A stretch of DNA of 64,000 nt from Saksenaea vasiformis B4078 (taxonomy: Eukaryota; Mucoromycota; Mucoromycetes; Mucorales; Saksenaeaceae): assembly GCA_000697055.1 (NCBI GenBank), contig JNDT01001166.1, positions 1-64,000 on the forward strand. The letters run 5' to 3'. Shown here piece by piece: positions 35,383-45,780 of this stretch. A program made the translations under genes and the position numbers. The first letter of the stretch is position 1. Every line of letters begins with the position of its first letter. The notes beneath the pieces were generated by a model. That model did no database searches. It was not told the DNA's origin and was given only the letters and a program-made list of their open reading frames with translations.

Positions 35383-36780
35383 CTCGTATCGTTGTATTCA
35401 ACCGTAAATTCTACAATAATTGATCTGTTCCACCATGGTGGCAATCCGTAGTAGTATGCAGCGAGCAATTCCTAATGAAAGTGCAGTGAGACAAAAAAGA
35501 ACCATGTGAAAATGTGTCTGGATCACGCCGATAGGGATGTCTCAGGTCCTGTAGTAGCTAACATCTACTACCCAAGGTCTTGGCTGATCTACAACTAATA
35601 ATATACTAAATATATTCATACTATAACTACTGCTGCACTTGATATGGTATCTAGAATAGATGCCGCACTTTCTTAAAACGATTTTCAAGTTTCAGTTGTC
35701 GCAACATTCGCTCCAAAGAAATGCTGTATTTATTCATGAAAATGTTATATTAGATACCACATCTTCCATTACATTTTCCATTTGGATCCTTTGAACTAGG
35801 GCAATCTCTGTTGCTTTGGCAGTAAATGTTATTGTCCGTCCAGCACCATCCTTGAAGTCTTTCACCTTGACAGTATCTCCAGCAGCTGTGAGGCCACACC
35901 GTGGCGCTCCTGCTACCGCACTTTCCTTCATATACTTTGGCGGAGACTTGAGAAGCGCACGAGGCTATGACGGCAACTATGAGGGCAATGACGATGGTGA
36001 TTTTCATGATGAAGGTCGTTCTTTAATGGATCGACGGAACTTAGAGAGAAAGTATTGGAATGTGAGTAAGCCAAATGGAAGTAGGGCCAAGACTCTACCT
36101 GGGTGAGGAGTGAGTGCTTAGAAGGCTTTTCAAAAAGTTGAGGTTTTTTTGAAAATAACCTCTTTCAAGCGAAAGTCCATGCCTTTTTATGCCCTTGTTT
36201 GCCATAGATGCCCTTCATGGGACTGGAACCGGTATGGTTTTGGATGGTCACTGTTTGGGCGTCACCAATATGTAGGAAGTCGCAGATTGCAGTTCATGGA
36301 GACGGCACTGGGATATATGGGGTGCGTATGTCCTCACGGAAGCTATTCTTTAAATGGGGTACAAGTATTGGTGTATGTAGGATGCTCTTCGGACGCCATG
36401 GTGCATTTAAGGCGTCCTCAGGTGGAGTGTGATGTAGTATGAGACGTTTGGCCCTTAGTAAGTAGTATGTCTGGATTTTGATAGTACAGACTGGCTTTAA
36501 GGGAAGCCAACACAAGTACCAATAGGAAGCAATATTCACTTGGTGAGAGATCGCAGGAAAAAGGGCCACGGGGTCACATAGCCATACTCTATGTCTGGTG
36601 CATTTGTCCAGATGCTCGTTTGATAGTTTGGCTTTGTTTGGTATGTCTGTTTCTTGCATACTTCGAATTTTGTCAGACACATGAAGATAGCTTTATCATT
36701 TGAGATACAATGTTCAGAAATTGTCATCACGCCTTTGGAGTGTGGTGGCGTAAAATACTCAACCTTATAGTATAAGCATA
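35383..36780. repeat. Tandem segmental duplication, copy A
   Basis: It shares long stretches with 37560-38880. Before the peptide gene both have CACCATGGTGGCAAT followed by CGTAGTAGTA, and GAATAGATGC with a C/T change. Beyond it both have GTGAGTAA, CTACCTGGGTGAGGAGT, ATGCCTTTTTAT, TTCGGACGCCATGGTGCATT and GTATGTCTGGATTT. Offset between copies is about 2.1-2.2 kb. The space between the copies (36780-37560) is unrelated and holds no gene I can support. Confidence 0.8.
35750..36007 (-). CDS. Small secreted cysteine-rich peptide, copy A (85 aa)
   Basis: A single-exon frame with a clear signal peptide (MKITIVIALIVAVIASCASQVSA) and a mature part of about 62 residues with eight cysteines, three tryptophans and a CWRYC motif, then YCQSNRDCPSSKD. 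Even cysteine number suggests four disulfides. The frame ends at a normal stop just before position 35750. Its paralogue lies 2.1 kb away in copy B. Families of small secreted cysteine-rich proteins in fungi include antimicrobial and interaction peptides, but no specific family is recognised and no activity can be claimed. Confidence 0.75.
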   Translation of the reverse strand: MKITIVIALIVAVIASCASQVSAKVYEGKCGSRSATVWPHSCWRYCQGERLQGWCWTDNNIYCQSNRDCPSSKDPNGKCNGRCGI

Positions 36781-37560
36781 AGTATGTAATGTCTCGGTAC
36801 TACGGTGGCCGTTCGGTTAATGCCTATTCACTTATTGAATATGTTACACTTATCGAATACAGATTTTGGGAACAAGTTTGGTAGGCGGTAAATTATTCCA
36901 ATAATTTGAATGATGAATAATTTCTTCAAAAAATATTCCCATAAATAGCGGGTGCCCTTTCCTCTCTGTTACTTAGTGAAGTAACTATCGAGCGTTGTCT
37001 GTCTTAACAAATCACGATAGTCTGCCTCTAAACGAGTCAGTCTTAGTTTGAGGCGATCGTGTAGATAGTAGTCAAGGGCATCATCCATCTCTAAAATCGC
37101 AAAGCTTGGGTCAGCATGCTTAATTTCTCCGTAGTCGGCAAATAAAAAGGATTTGGGGATTTTCGCATTTCTACATTATCACTGGCGTTGTCACGATCAT
37201 CTTCTTCTGATCGTCAACCTCCGTAACTGCCCTTTCTCTCTGATCACCACAACAGATTAATTCGAGGATGCAAATAAATAAAATAAGTCCAGAAAAAGCT
37301 GTTTTAGACACGGCAGAATGCACCCTACGACGGCAAACGCGACTTCAATGAAACATGATCAGAGCAAGTCCGACATGGTTAAAATCACACGCGTCCAGGA
37401 AAACACGCTCCATGACAATGACTGGCTCCTCATCTAAAAAGGCTTCTGATTCGTTACTTTTATAGGAGTTTTAAACTATACGCTGTTTGCCAAAAATAGT
37501 AAATCGATGGCCTTTCACTTGAATATGTTCAATATAAGAATAACAATTTTGTCCACGGAT
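36780..37560. other. Unique spacer between the duplicon copies
   Basis: AT-rich DNA without a supported gene; short frames only. Confidence 0.4.
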
Positions 37561-38880
37561 TATATTCTATAACCGAGCGGCCACTGTAATTGGTCTGCTT
37601 CACCATGGTGGCAATTCGTAGTAGTACGCTAATGTCTGGGTTCTCTTCTTCTCTCATGATCATAACCAAGTACTAGCACATCTACAGGCAACTATATATT
37701 AGCATCTGTATTTATAATTTAGTACTGCGCTTAATAGGATATTATTTGGAATAGATGCTGCATCTTATAACAAGTTTATCAACATATCGCATGTACATAG
37801 TGCTTACGATAGTATAAAACCTCGGATCTCGCAACATTTATTTCATGAAAGCATTGTGACATTATCTGCATGCTTCATCTTTTGTTCTAGGGCATTCGCT
37901 GGTGTTTTTACATTTTATCCAGTTGTCTCCGGACTTTAACCATTCCCAACTAGCGCGATGGCTTTTTACGCAGTGTCTCCAACAATAACCAGCGTTCCAC
38001 CAATACGAGTTCCCCCTGGTACTGCAAGCACCTGTATGATAATCCTCTTTCCAGCGTGCCGCAACTTGAGAAGTGCACAAGGCGATGATGGCAACGATGA
38101 TAGCAATGACGGCGGTGATTTTCATGATGAAGGCAAAGACGTTCTTAATGAATCGATAGTCGCTAGAGAGAAAGTATTGAAATGTGAGTAATTTAAACGG
38201 AAGTAAAGGGCCGTAGCGCTACCTGGGTGAGGAGTCAGTACTTGGAAGACTATTCAGAGTTGAGTCTTTTTGAAAGTTATCCTTTTCAATCGAAAATCCA
38301 TGCCTTTTTATTCTCGCGTTCGCCACAAACGCCCTCCGTGGGACTGTGAACGCTAAGATCTTGTAGGATCACTATTTGACGTCAATCATATGCGTTGCAG
38401 TTCCCGGGGCGATAATGACATATATGTGACCGGATATATTCTCACGGAAGCTATCCTTTAAATGGGGTACAAGAAGTTTTGGCGCATGTCGGATGCTCTT
38501 CGGACGCCATGGTGCATTTAAGGCGCTCTCAGGTGGGATGGAATGTAGGATGAGACATTTAGCTCTTAGTAGGCGGTATGTCTGGATTTGGATAGTACAG
38601 AATGGGCTTTAAGGGAAGTCAACACAAGAAGATCGCTGGAAAAAGGGCCCTGGGGTTCACGTAGCCATATTCCACGTCTAGTGCATTTGTTCACATGCTT
38701 TTTCATCGTTTAACTTTGTCTCGTATATTTGTTTCTTGGATACTTCGAATTGAATCAGATACATAAGGATAGCTTTGTCATTTGAGGTAGAGTGCTTGGA
38801 GGCGGTTGTCGCGCCGTTTGACACGTGGTGGCGTAATTAACTTTTATAACATAAGCATGTATCAATGTAATGTCTTGGCA
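37560..38880. repeat. Tandem segmental duplication, copy B
   Basis: The second copy in the same orientation as 35383-36780, with many substitutions and small indels on both sides of the peptide gene. Coding and flanking DNA diverge to a similar degree by eye, except that the signal peptide is clearly better kept than the mature peptide. Confidence 0.8.
37862..38125 (-). CDS. Small secreted cysteine-rich peptide, copy B (87 aa)
   Basis: Signal peptide MKITAVIAIIVAIIALCTSQVAA is nearly identical in kind to copy A. The mature part is about 64 residues, Trp-rich (five Trp), basic in its middle, with six cysteines: an early CSTRG, CWRHC, then KCKNTSECPRTKDEACR. CWR-x-C and C-x5-CP-x-(S/T)-KD are the shared core with copy A; two cysteines of A are missing, so one disulfide differs. 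Function unknown. Confidence 0.75.
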   Translation of the reverse strand: MKITAVIAIIVAIIALCTSQVAARWKEDYHTGACSTRGNSYWWNAGYCWRHCVKSHRASWEWLKSGDNWIKCKNTSECPRTKDEACR

Positions 38881-40480
38881 GGGCCTCGTTTCACAAAATG
38901 CGCTATCTATTTCTATGACGCCAAAATTAGATGTATGGTGGACCAGTCTATATTGGAAGTGCGGATACAATTTTATGGAATGTGTTTGAGAAAAGGTACC
39001 CATAATATATCCGGGTTCAACCATATATGCGACTTAGTTTGAGTACAGGAAGGCGTTGTCTCTGAACTGAAATGTGACAAACATGTATGCAGTAACAAAG
39101 CACATCTTGGTGTTCTAAGAGCGTGCAGCTGCTTGGAGCGACCACTACTTTCTGATAACATAAAAGCTTCTAACAGTAACAGCTGCTTGATCCAGGAAAA
39201 AATTCTGAAAGAAACGACATGCGATATGACGATATACAGGATCTACCCGATCGTTTATCATTTTCCATGTGGCAAGCAAGGTAGCACATAAGAAACCCGC
39301 TTCAAATAAACATCGCTGCATGAGTATCCATATTGACCGTATCCCAAGCGCATGATACATCAATATCAGGGAAGCAAAGGCTACAAGGAGCCTGCATAAA
39401 TGTTTCATGTTTTACAGGATAACTTAAGATAGGAAATCGTAATGAAATAGAAAAGTGCAGTTTCATTGCGAGGTAAACAAAGAAGAAAAATACAATTGAG
39501 TATCAATCAGAGATGCGCAAATGCGCCCAAAGTTTGCAAAATCGACATTTTGCACTGGATTTTAAAGAAACTTTCTTTCTAAAAAAAAAAGATGTATTGT
39601 TCAGCAGAGTGCAAAAAGAAGAACCAGAAACACTCTGTTCATTCTTTCTACGGACAGATATTTCTTGAGAACAATATTAAGAAAGGATGTCTCGATAACA
39701 GCTGATCGTTGGCAGCTTGGCCTTCCCAGTTTGGATTTAAATTATCTTAGGATAAAGCAACGGCATAACCCTTTCACCCTTTTCAGTGTATAATCTACTC
39801 GAGAAGCAATGCAACATCGGAGTACAGGTGATCAAGATCTCGATATTGCTCCGCTGGAGGTAATAGCGGAGGATGGTCCTGTCTCATCGGAACGTCCAAA
39901 AGTTTAGTAAATACTGCGTGTTCGCACATCACATGTCATTTCTTTCAAACGATCCCTAAATAAAATGAGTGCGTCCTTTTAGAAGCGTTTGTGCTATCGT
40001 ACATCGACGATCATTTCAATCAATCATATTTCTTAGAACATCGGCGGCCGCTCAGACGTTGCATATTTATTCGTCATCTTTTGATTCAGAAAGCAATCTC
40101 ATATCTATGAAACTTCTGGACGTCCGCCTGCGCTGATCTCAATCGCGTTCCCCTTATATTCTCAAAGGAATTACTGATGATTTAGGAATCCATTGACACC
40201 ATCTCAAGGTGAGCAGCTTGCTCAGTTGCTGACGCCTGATTTAAGATTCACATTTGCTTCTCACTCAAATATACATAACTTTTTTCCCTTCGTTACATCT
40301 ACGTTACCAAGTTCTGGTACTAAAATTTTTATCTTGTACAGTCTATGTACACGTTATCGTATCTATCAGCGCAATAAAATCATTCTACAGAAAATGATTA
40401 TCTAAGAAACTGTGATGTAGCTCCCAAAATATAGAATAACAAAATTCTTTGAGACTTCATTACCTTTGTTGAAGCTCTTT
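38881..40480. other. Gap with weak candidates only
   Basis: A minus frame at 39145-39408 (87 codons) begins with a signal-like MKHLCRLLVAFASLILMYHA and contains more hydrophobic residues, but I see no homologue and no further support. A 32-codon frame starts at 39809 (MQHRSTGDQDLD). Neither is called as a gene. Confidence 0.3.
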
Positions 40481-40534
40481 ATACAATTCTAGCCGCACAA
40501 TGACTACTACTTCACCATGGAAGCTTCCAAACGT

Positions 40535-40878
40535 TCTGACCGATAGATACTGGCACCGCATATGACCAATGCTGGGCCAACTACTCCACCCAGTGTGCCG
40601 ACTTACTCAGGTACAATCAGCCTATCACGATGGACCGCCAAATTGCTCAATTCTATGAAGCCATCAATTCCTTTACGTTCATGCAACACATGTATGAACC
40701 AGTGCAACCTGATTGTCAGGATGCTATGTCAAGATTTTATGCGAAACACACACTGGGAATATTCAGAAACCGCTTAAATGATTGGTTAGATACATGCTTC
40801 CGCTGCACGTATCCGGTTATAGGGAAGGGGAACAAGTGGTTAAGACTTGAATACGGCGTTGACAACAAGACACAGTAA
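40535..40878 (+). pseudogene. Possible exon of a cysteine-containing protein, or its remnant
   Basis: An open stretch of about 108 codons runs from a possible acceptor (CCGATAG) near 40549 to a TAA at 40876-40878. It reads TGTAYDQCWANYSTQC, MDRQIAQFYEAINSF, then PDCQDAMSRFYAKHT, WLDTCFRCTYP. The six cysteines and lack of low-complexity suggest former or real coding. I cannot find an upstream exon with a start or signal peptide, so it may be a fragment. Not recognised. Confidence 0.3.
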
Positions 40879-41892
40879 CATGTTCGTAAGAAATCCTTGG
40901 CAGGGTATTCATGTATTCATGCTCTCAGAACGGTTGCGCAAATCTCGGGTATGCACATGTCGCGCATCATATCGTTCGGGAGACATACTGTGGATCAAAT
41001 AGGCATTCCTCTGCAGGCGAGATCCGTATTGTCAGACGGCGATGACAATTTCTATCGATCATCCTTTTTAGGGCGCCAAAGATGATGAGAAATTATGCTT
41101 CTTTTTTGTCGTCATTTTTCGTATCAAGCAAGGATTTTCTATCTGCAAAATTTCTGGATATCCGCCCTATGTTCTTGTAAAAACAAGGAACGATATAACA
41201 ATCAAGAGATACGAACCGCCAGAGATGCAGAGGTAATAACCGCCCTCAAATGGGCAAGGTAGCAAATGGTGAACTTTCAAAAAATCCACGGCTTGGAAGA
41301 CAACACCGGAACGGGTTAACCAGAAGACTGCTCGCTGTAGTCGTTGACCAGCAACAAATACGAGGCATCTCAAGTACGTTCACAATGCGGTCAAACTGCT
41401 TTGGAAAATCCTTTTGCCTGCTGGAGGTGGTTAATATGTTTTGGCTTACAATACTAAATTTTTAGATATTGTATCGATATCGCCAATGCTATACTTCCTT
41501 TGTTTTTCTATGCTGCTATTCACATCCTGTGTTCCCTAGTGCTGGTTTTTTATGTTGTAACTCCGATTTCTCAATGAAGAACACTATAGGTAGTTCGTCT
41601 GTGCACTGTTTCCGGAAGTGAAGTCGCACGTAGTAAATCCCGTTGTCGCAGTCTTGCAAGAGTGAATGTCGCAAGGGTCAAAAATGCTGTGATGAGGAAC
41701 GATATACGCTTGAAACATTCAGCTCTTAATCACAGGTACTTGGTCCTAAAATTTTTTTTGATAGCACAGAAATTGCTTTAAAAGGAAAATCTGCTTATCA
41801 TTGCGGTTCCGTCGTTCTTTTTTTTTTTTCCTCACTTTTACCTTTCACAATTTCTTCTTCGTCTCTGCTGCTTTTTCTCTTTTTGATCAGTA
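40879..41892. other. Gap upstream of adenylate kinase
   Basis: No supported gene. A T-rich tract at about 41817-41880 forms the promoter and leader of the adenylate kinase gene. Confidence 0.45.
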
Positions 41893-42957
41893 ATGTTTCG
41901 CGTGAGCGCTCCACTACGCCGTCTATGCAATCCATTGAATGCACAACGTACACGTCTTTTCCATGATTGTCCTTTCAATGATCTGCAACCACTGCGGTTG
42001 TTACTTCTTGGAAGTCCTGTACGTAAATCAACGACTGTTTTTTACTAAGTTTGATTTACTCATATCTGTGATTTAAAGGGATCAGGAAAAGGCACACAGT
42101 CAGAAAGACTGAAAAAGAATTTCGGTGTATCACATTTATCGAGTGGCGATATGTTAAGAAAGAATATCAATGAGCAAACGAGCATCGGTCAAAAGGCAGC
42201 AGAATATGTATCTAATGGGCATCTTGTACCCGATGAATTATTGTTGACATTGATTGATCATGAACTAACACACTTGGGAAATTCAGTAAGTTGTACAGAA
42301 TTCGGAGTCGCGAATTTTTATGCTTATCAATCACTCATGAAACAGAACTGGCTTTTGGATGGTTTTCCCCGGACTTTGAGTCAAGCAAAAGCACTGGATG
42401 TGACGTTGAACAAAAGCATGCAACCATTGAATCTTGTAATAAATTTGGAAGTCCCGGAAGACATAATACTCTCTCGCATAATGGGTAGATAAAACGGAAG
42501 CCTGGAACGTTGTTTACTGATAATGACAATAGATCGATGGGTTCATGTCCCATCTGGCCGTGTATATAATTTATCTTATAATCCTCCGAAAGTTGCAGGT
42601 TACGACGACATCACAGGGGAACCCTTGTCAAAAAGGCCAGATGACTGCCCCGATGTGTTCCGGGTACGAATGCAACAATACAAAGCCATGACGTTACCTC
42701 TCCTGGACCATTATGGTGATATTGCGGTTACATTAAGAGGAAATACCAGCGATGAAATATATCCCCAAATTGAGCGTGAAATTGTGAATCGGTTGCGTAT
42801 TCTGCCCGGATCCGCAGCAACAACGACAAACTCGACCACCAATATGATTGCGGCAGCAAATGCGGCAAGGCTCCGGAATCAGCAGGACATGCGCCTGATG
42901 CAGCAAAATGCAGAAAGCGAGAAGGAGCCTGTGGCAGTCGCCGGTGTATGTCCATAA
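41893..42957 (+). CDS. ADK2: Adenylate kinase, mitochondrial AK3/Adk2 type
   Basis: Nucleoside monophosphate kinase; this long-form class usually acts in the mitochondrial matrix, as AMP kinase or GTP:AMP phosphotransferase. Exons 41893-42018, 42079-42285, 42346-42484 and 42533-42957 sum to 298 aa plus stop. A basic, Arg-rich, acid-free N-terminus (MFRVSAPLRRLCNPLNAQRTR) fits a mitochondrial targeting peptide. The P-loop GSPGSGKGTQ is split by intron 1. The AMP-binding region is HLSSGDMLR, followed by NWLLDGFPRTLSQA. The LID begins DRWVHVPSGRVYNLSYNPPK, lacks zinc cysteines, and is followed by DDITGEPLSKRPDD. The tail beyond ~residue 245 is an unusual Asn/Thr/Ala/Gln-rich extension, making the protein about 60 residues longer than typical. 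Confidence 0.93.
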
Positions 42958-43673
42958 TTTAGTATGATTTCCTTTCTTTCCACCATCTATCCCTAGTTCT
43001 TTATAAAACCGCATTGTTCTCTGTACAGAAAAAATTGCGACTATAGGTTCTACCAGCAAGCGCATAATGCACGTTTGGTATGGTTTATAAATGCAATACA
43101 TGCAATACGTTTTCTTTGGGGCATTAGCTGGTTTGGTCGTAGCAAATACCCCAAAGCGGACATCAACGAGGAGAGCCATACCAAGAAGTAAGAGCTTATT
43201 GCCCTTAAGAGATCTGGACTGAATATATTTTGATTAAGTATATAGCGTAGATCACCTTGAGGGTTGATAAAAGTCTCAGAAATATCTTCTGATCGTGACA
43301 CTGCGGGGCACAAGCTGCTTGTAGACCTCTTGAAGCACTACTCTGGCATCGAACTCGGCCCACAAGTTGTTCGGGCTCACCGAAGTTAGGCCATATCAAG
43401 AGCATGACAATGGAACACATTTAAGCATTGTAATACTGGTGCTGCAACGGAGATGTAGTTATTTGCCTGCTCGGCAGTAGAAAATCTGATCGAAGGGCAG
43501 ACTTGAAAGAGGTCGTGGATACCACAAAAATGACCTGCAAAGAGCTTTACGGACGACACTTGTGAAACCTATGCCCGCTTGTAGATGGTAAAATCGATCT
43601 TATCACACGCAGCTTTACTGGTTACTGGCACCAAATGCTCTGTTCTACTCTGTCTCCATTTGTACTACTCTTT
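42958..43673. other. Convergent spacer, no gene seen
   Basis: 3' ends of the adenylate kinase and aspartyl aminopeptidase genes face each other here. Frames present are short and unsupported. Confidence 0.45.
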
Positions 43674-45780
43674 CTAATCTACCGTGATGCGTTTCTCTAA
43701 TTCTGGGAACTCTTGATAGAAGACCTGAACGACAACAAACGGCAAATGTAAGCTGGATTGTTAACTACGATCATGTCTTACCTCGAAAAGGCGAATTGCG
43801 TGCCCAATGTCATCTGTGCCACCAACCTCACGAATGGAATGCATACTTAACTGAGGATTTCCAACGTCTAGACAAAACTTTAGCTCAGCATCCCTCTTCC
43901 GAACAAAATGCAATGCTACGTACCAATGGTACGAAGACCCAGTTTCGCGCTAACCATAGGTCCGATGGTAGAGCCGCAAGAAGAATCATTACGGACAACA
44001 AATTCCTGGCATCTGGATGAGCCATGGCGCAAACTTTTTCAATGTTGGTACCTGAATTGGGATATCATGCTTCTTAGCGAGTTCCTTTAGCACCAAGCTT
44101 GTCATTGCAGTAGTGGCATATCGCTAGACACGAGGATAAGATAAATTTCAAAGTTTTCAAATTACTTGTTTGCACAAATTACCTGATTAGCGTTGACCTT
44201 GATGACTGTGCCCTTGTGTATCTCAGGGCGATGGTTTTCCTCGTGCTTGTCAGCATAGTTAGGGTGGATAGCGTGAGCCATGTCTGCACTGATTAGGATA
44301 CTCTTGTGCATTGCTTCTTCGAAGGCAGTAGGCGAAGTTTTTTCACCTAGGATTTCCGTGCAAGCTAAACGCTGAAGGGTTGCAGGAAGAAGGTTTGAGT
44401 CTGCTCCGTGAGCCGTAAGACTTCCGATTTCTTCGTTATCGAAAAGAGCTGCGACACGGATATTTGCGTCCTCCTCAATATTTTTAGCGTTAACAAGAGC
44501 ACGAATCGAACAGAATGACATTTCCAAGTTGTCGAGACGTGGTGAAAACACGAATTCGTTACATGCACCTCCAATAACAGAACCCTAAAGATTCACATGA
44601 TCAACTCATGCTACATTGGTCAGCCGCTTATAATTGCTCACCTGTGTATCGTACAAAGCCAGTTCAAAATCACGAATTTGGTGGGCTTTATCATATGAAC
44701 CGTCAACATTGGCTTTCTGGGGCATTCGTTCCTTTTTTCACTTACGTTCAACTTTCATTTCATCAGCCAGGATACGAATCAACACGGCATGATGTTTTTC
44801 TTCAGCTTCAGAGGACTTATCATCTCCGTCCAAAGCTCTATGGTACGGAAAATGTAAGATTCAACCCGAAAGTGTTTCGCTCAATACTCACGCCTTTGTA
44901 GCTGTAGCCAAGATTGGAGCAAGCTGTGTCTCCTTGTTGAATGTGAACTATCACAATAAGGTAAGTAATTGAAGATCCCTAAATGACACACGGGCTTACG
45001 CCGTCATTGGTGGAACGGTCCAAGTGGATAGCAAGCGTTGGGATACGCAGGATTGGTCTAATAAAGGCATATTTATACATGTAATCACACACGCTATGAA
45101 ATCATCATACCTGTCGATCTTAACCAACGTGTGTTGGAAAGTACCGTTCTCTTTCTCCACCATGACACGTCCAGCCACACTCAAATCTCTGTCAAACCAC
45201 GTGTGCCTAGAAATCCACACGGTAATGTCATTATACACTGCGCAAAGGTTTTATATGATAAATACTTGCCAGATGCCGCCACCGTATAGTTGCACACCAA
45301 CCTCCAAGTAGCCTGACTTATCCTTTTTCGAAATCGGTTTCAGTTTAAGGCACGGGGAGTCGGTATGGGCGCCAATAATCGAGAACCCATTTCCAGGAGA
45401 GTATTTTCCGCCAACAACAAATGCAACGATAGAGGAACCGTTCCGAGTAAAGAAATACTTCCCTTTACGTTGAATGACGCCACCGTTCCAGCTATCACGT
45501 TCCTTGATTTCCTGGAAACCAGCCTAGAAGAGTAATACGATTGGACTAACTGAACAATATTATTCTGCATTCTTACCTCACGCAAAAGCTGTGCCGCCTC
45601 ATGCGTAGCGTGGAATGGGGAAGGTGATTTGTTCACGAAATTTACGAAATCAATCGCTGATGAACAAGTTCAGATATACATTTCTTCCATATTATACAAC
45701 GTACCATCTTGAGGTATAGCAGGGTTAAACTACAAAATGCATCAGATTAGAAGTTAAACATGAGTAAACTAGTATACCAT
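43674..45780 (-). CDS. Aspartyl aminopeptidase (M18 family)
   Basis: A cytosolic or vacuolar zinc metallopeptidase that removes N-terminal Asp/Glu. Many short exons from 45780 to a TAG at 43674-43676. Motifs in order: [33 protein letters not shown] (metal-binding His-Asp), [44 protein letters not shown] (catalytic Glu pair), [36 protein letters not shown], and [16 protein letters not shown]. It ends VDstop. All metal and catalytic motifs of the family are present. The most economical start has the ATG as the last codon before an intron (45778-45780), then [15 protein letters not shown]; an upstream start cannot be excluded. Confidence 0.9.
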
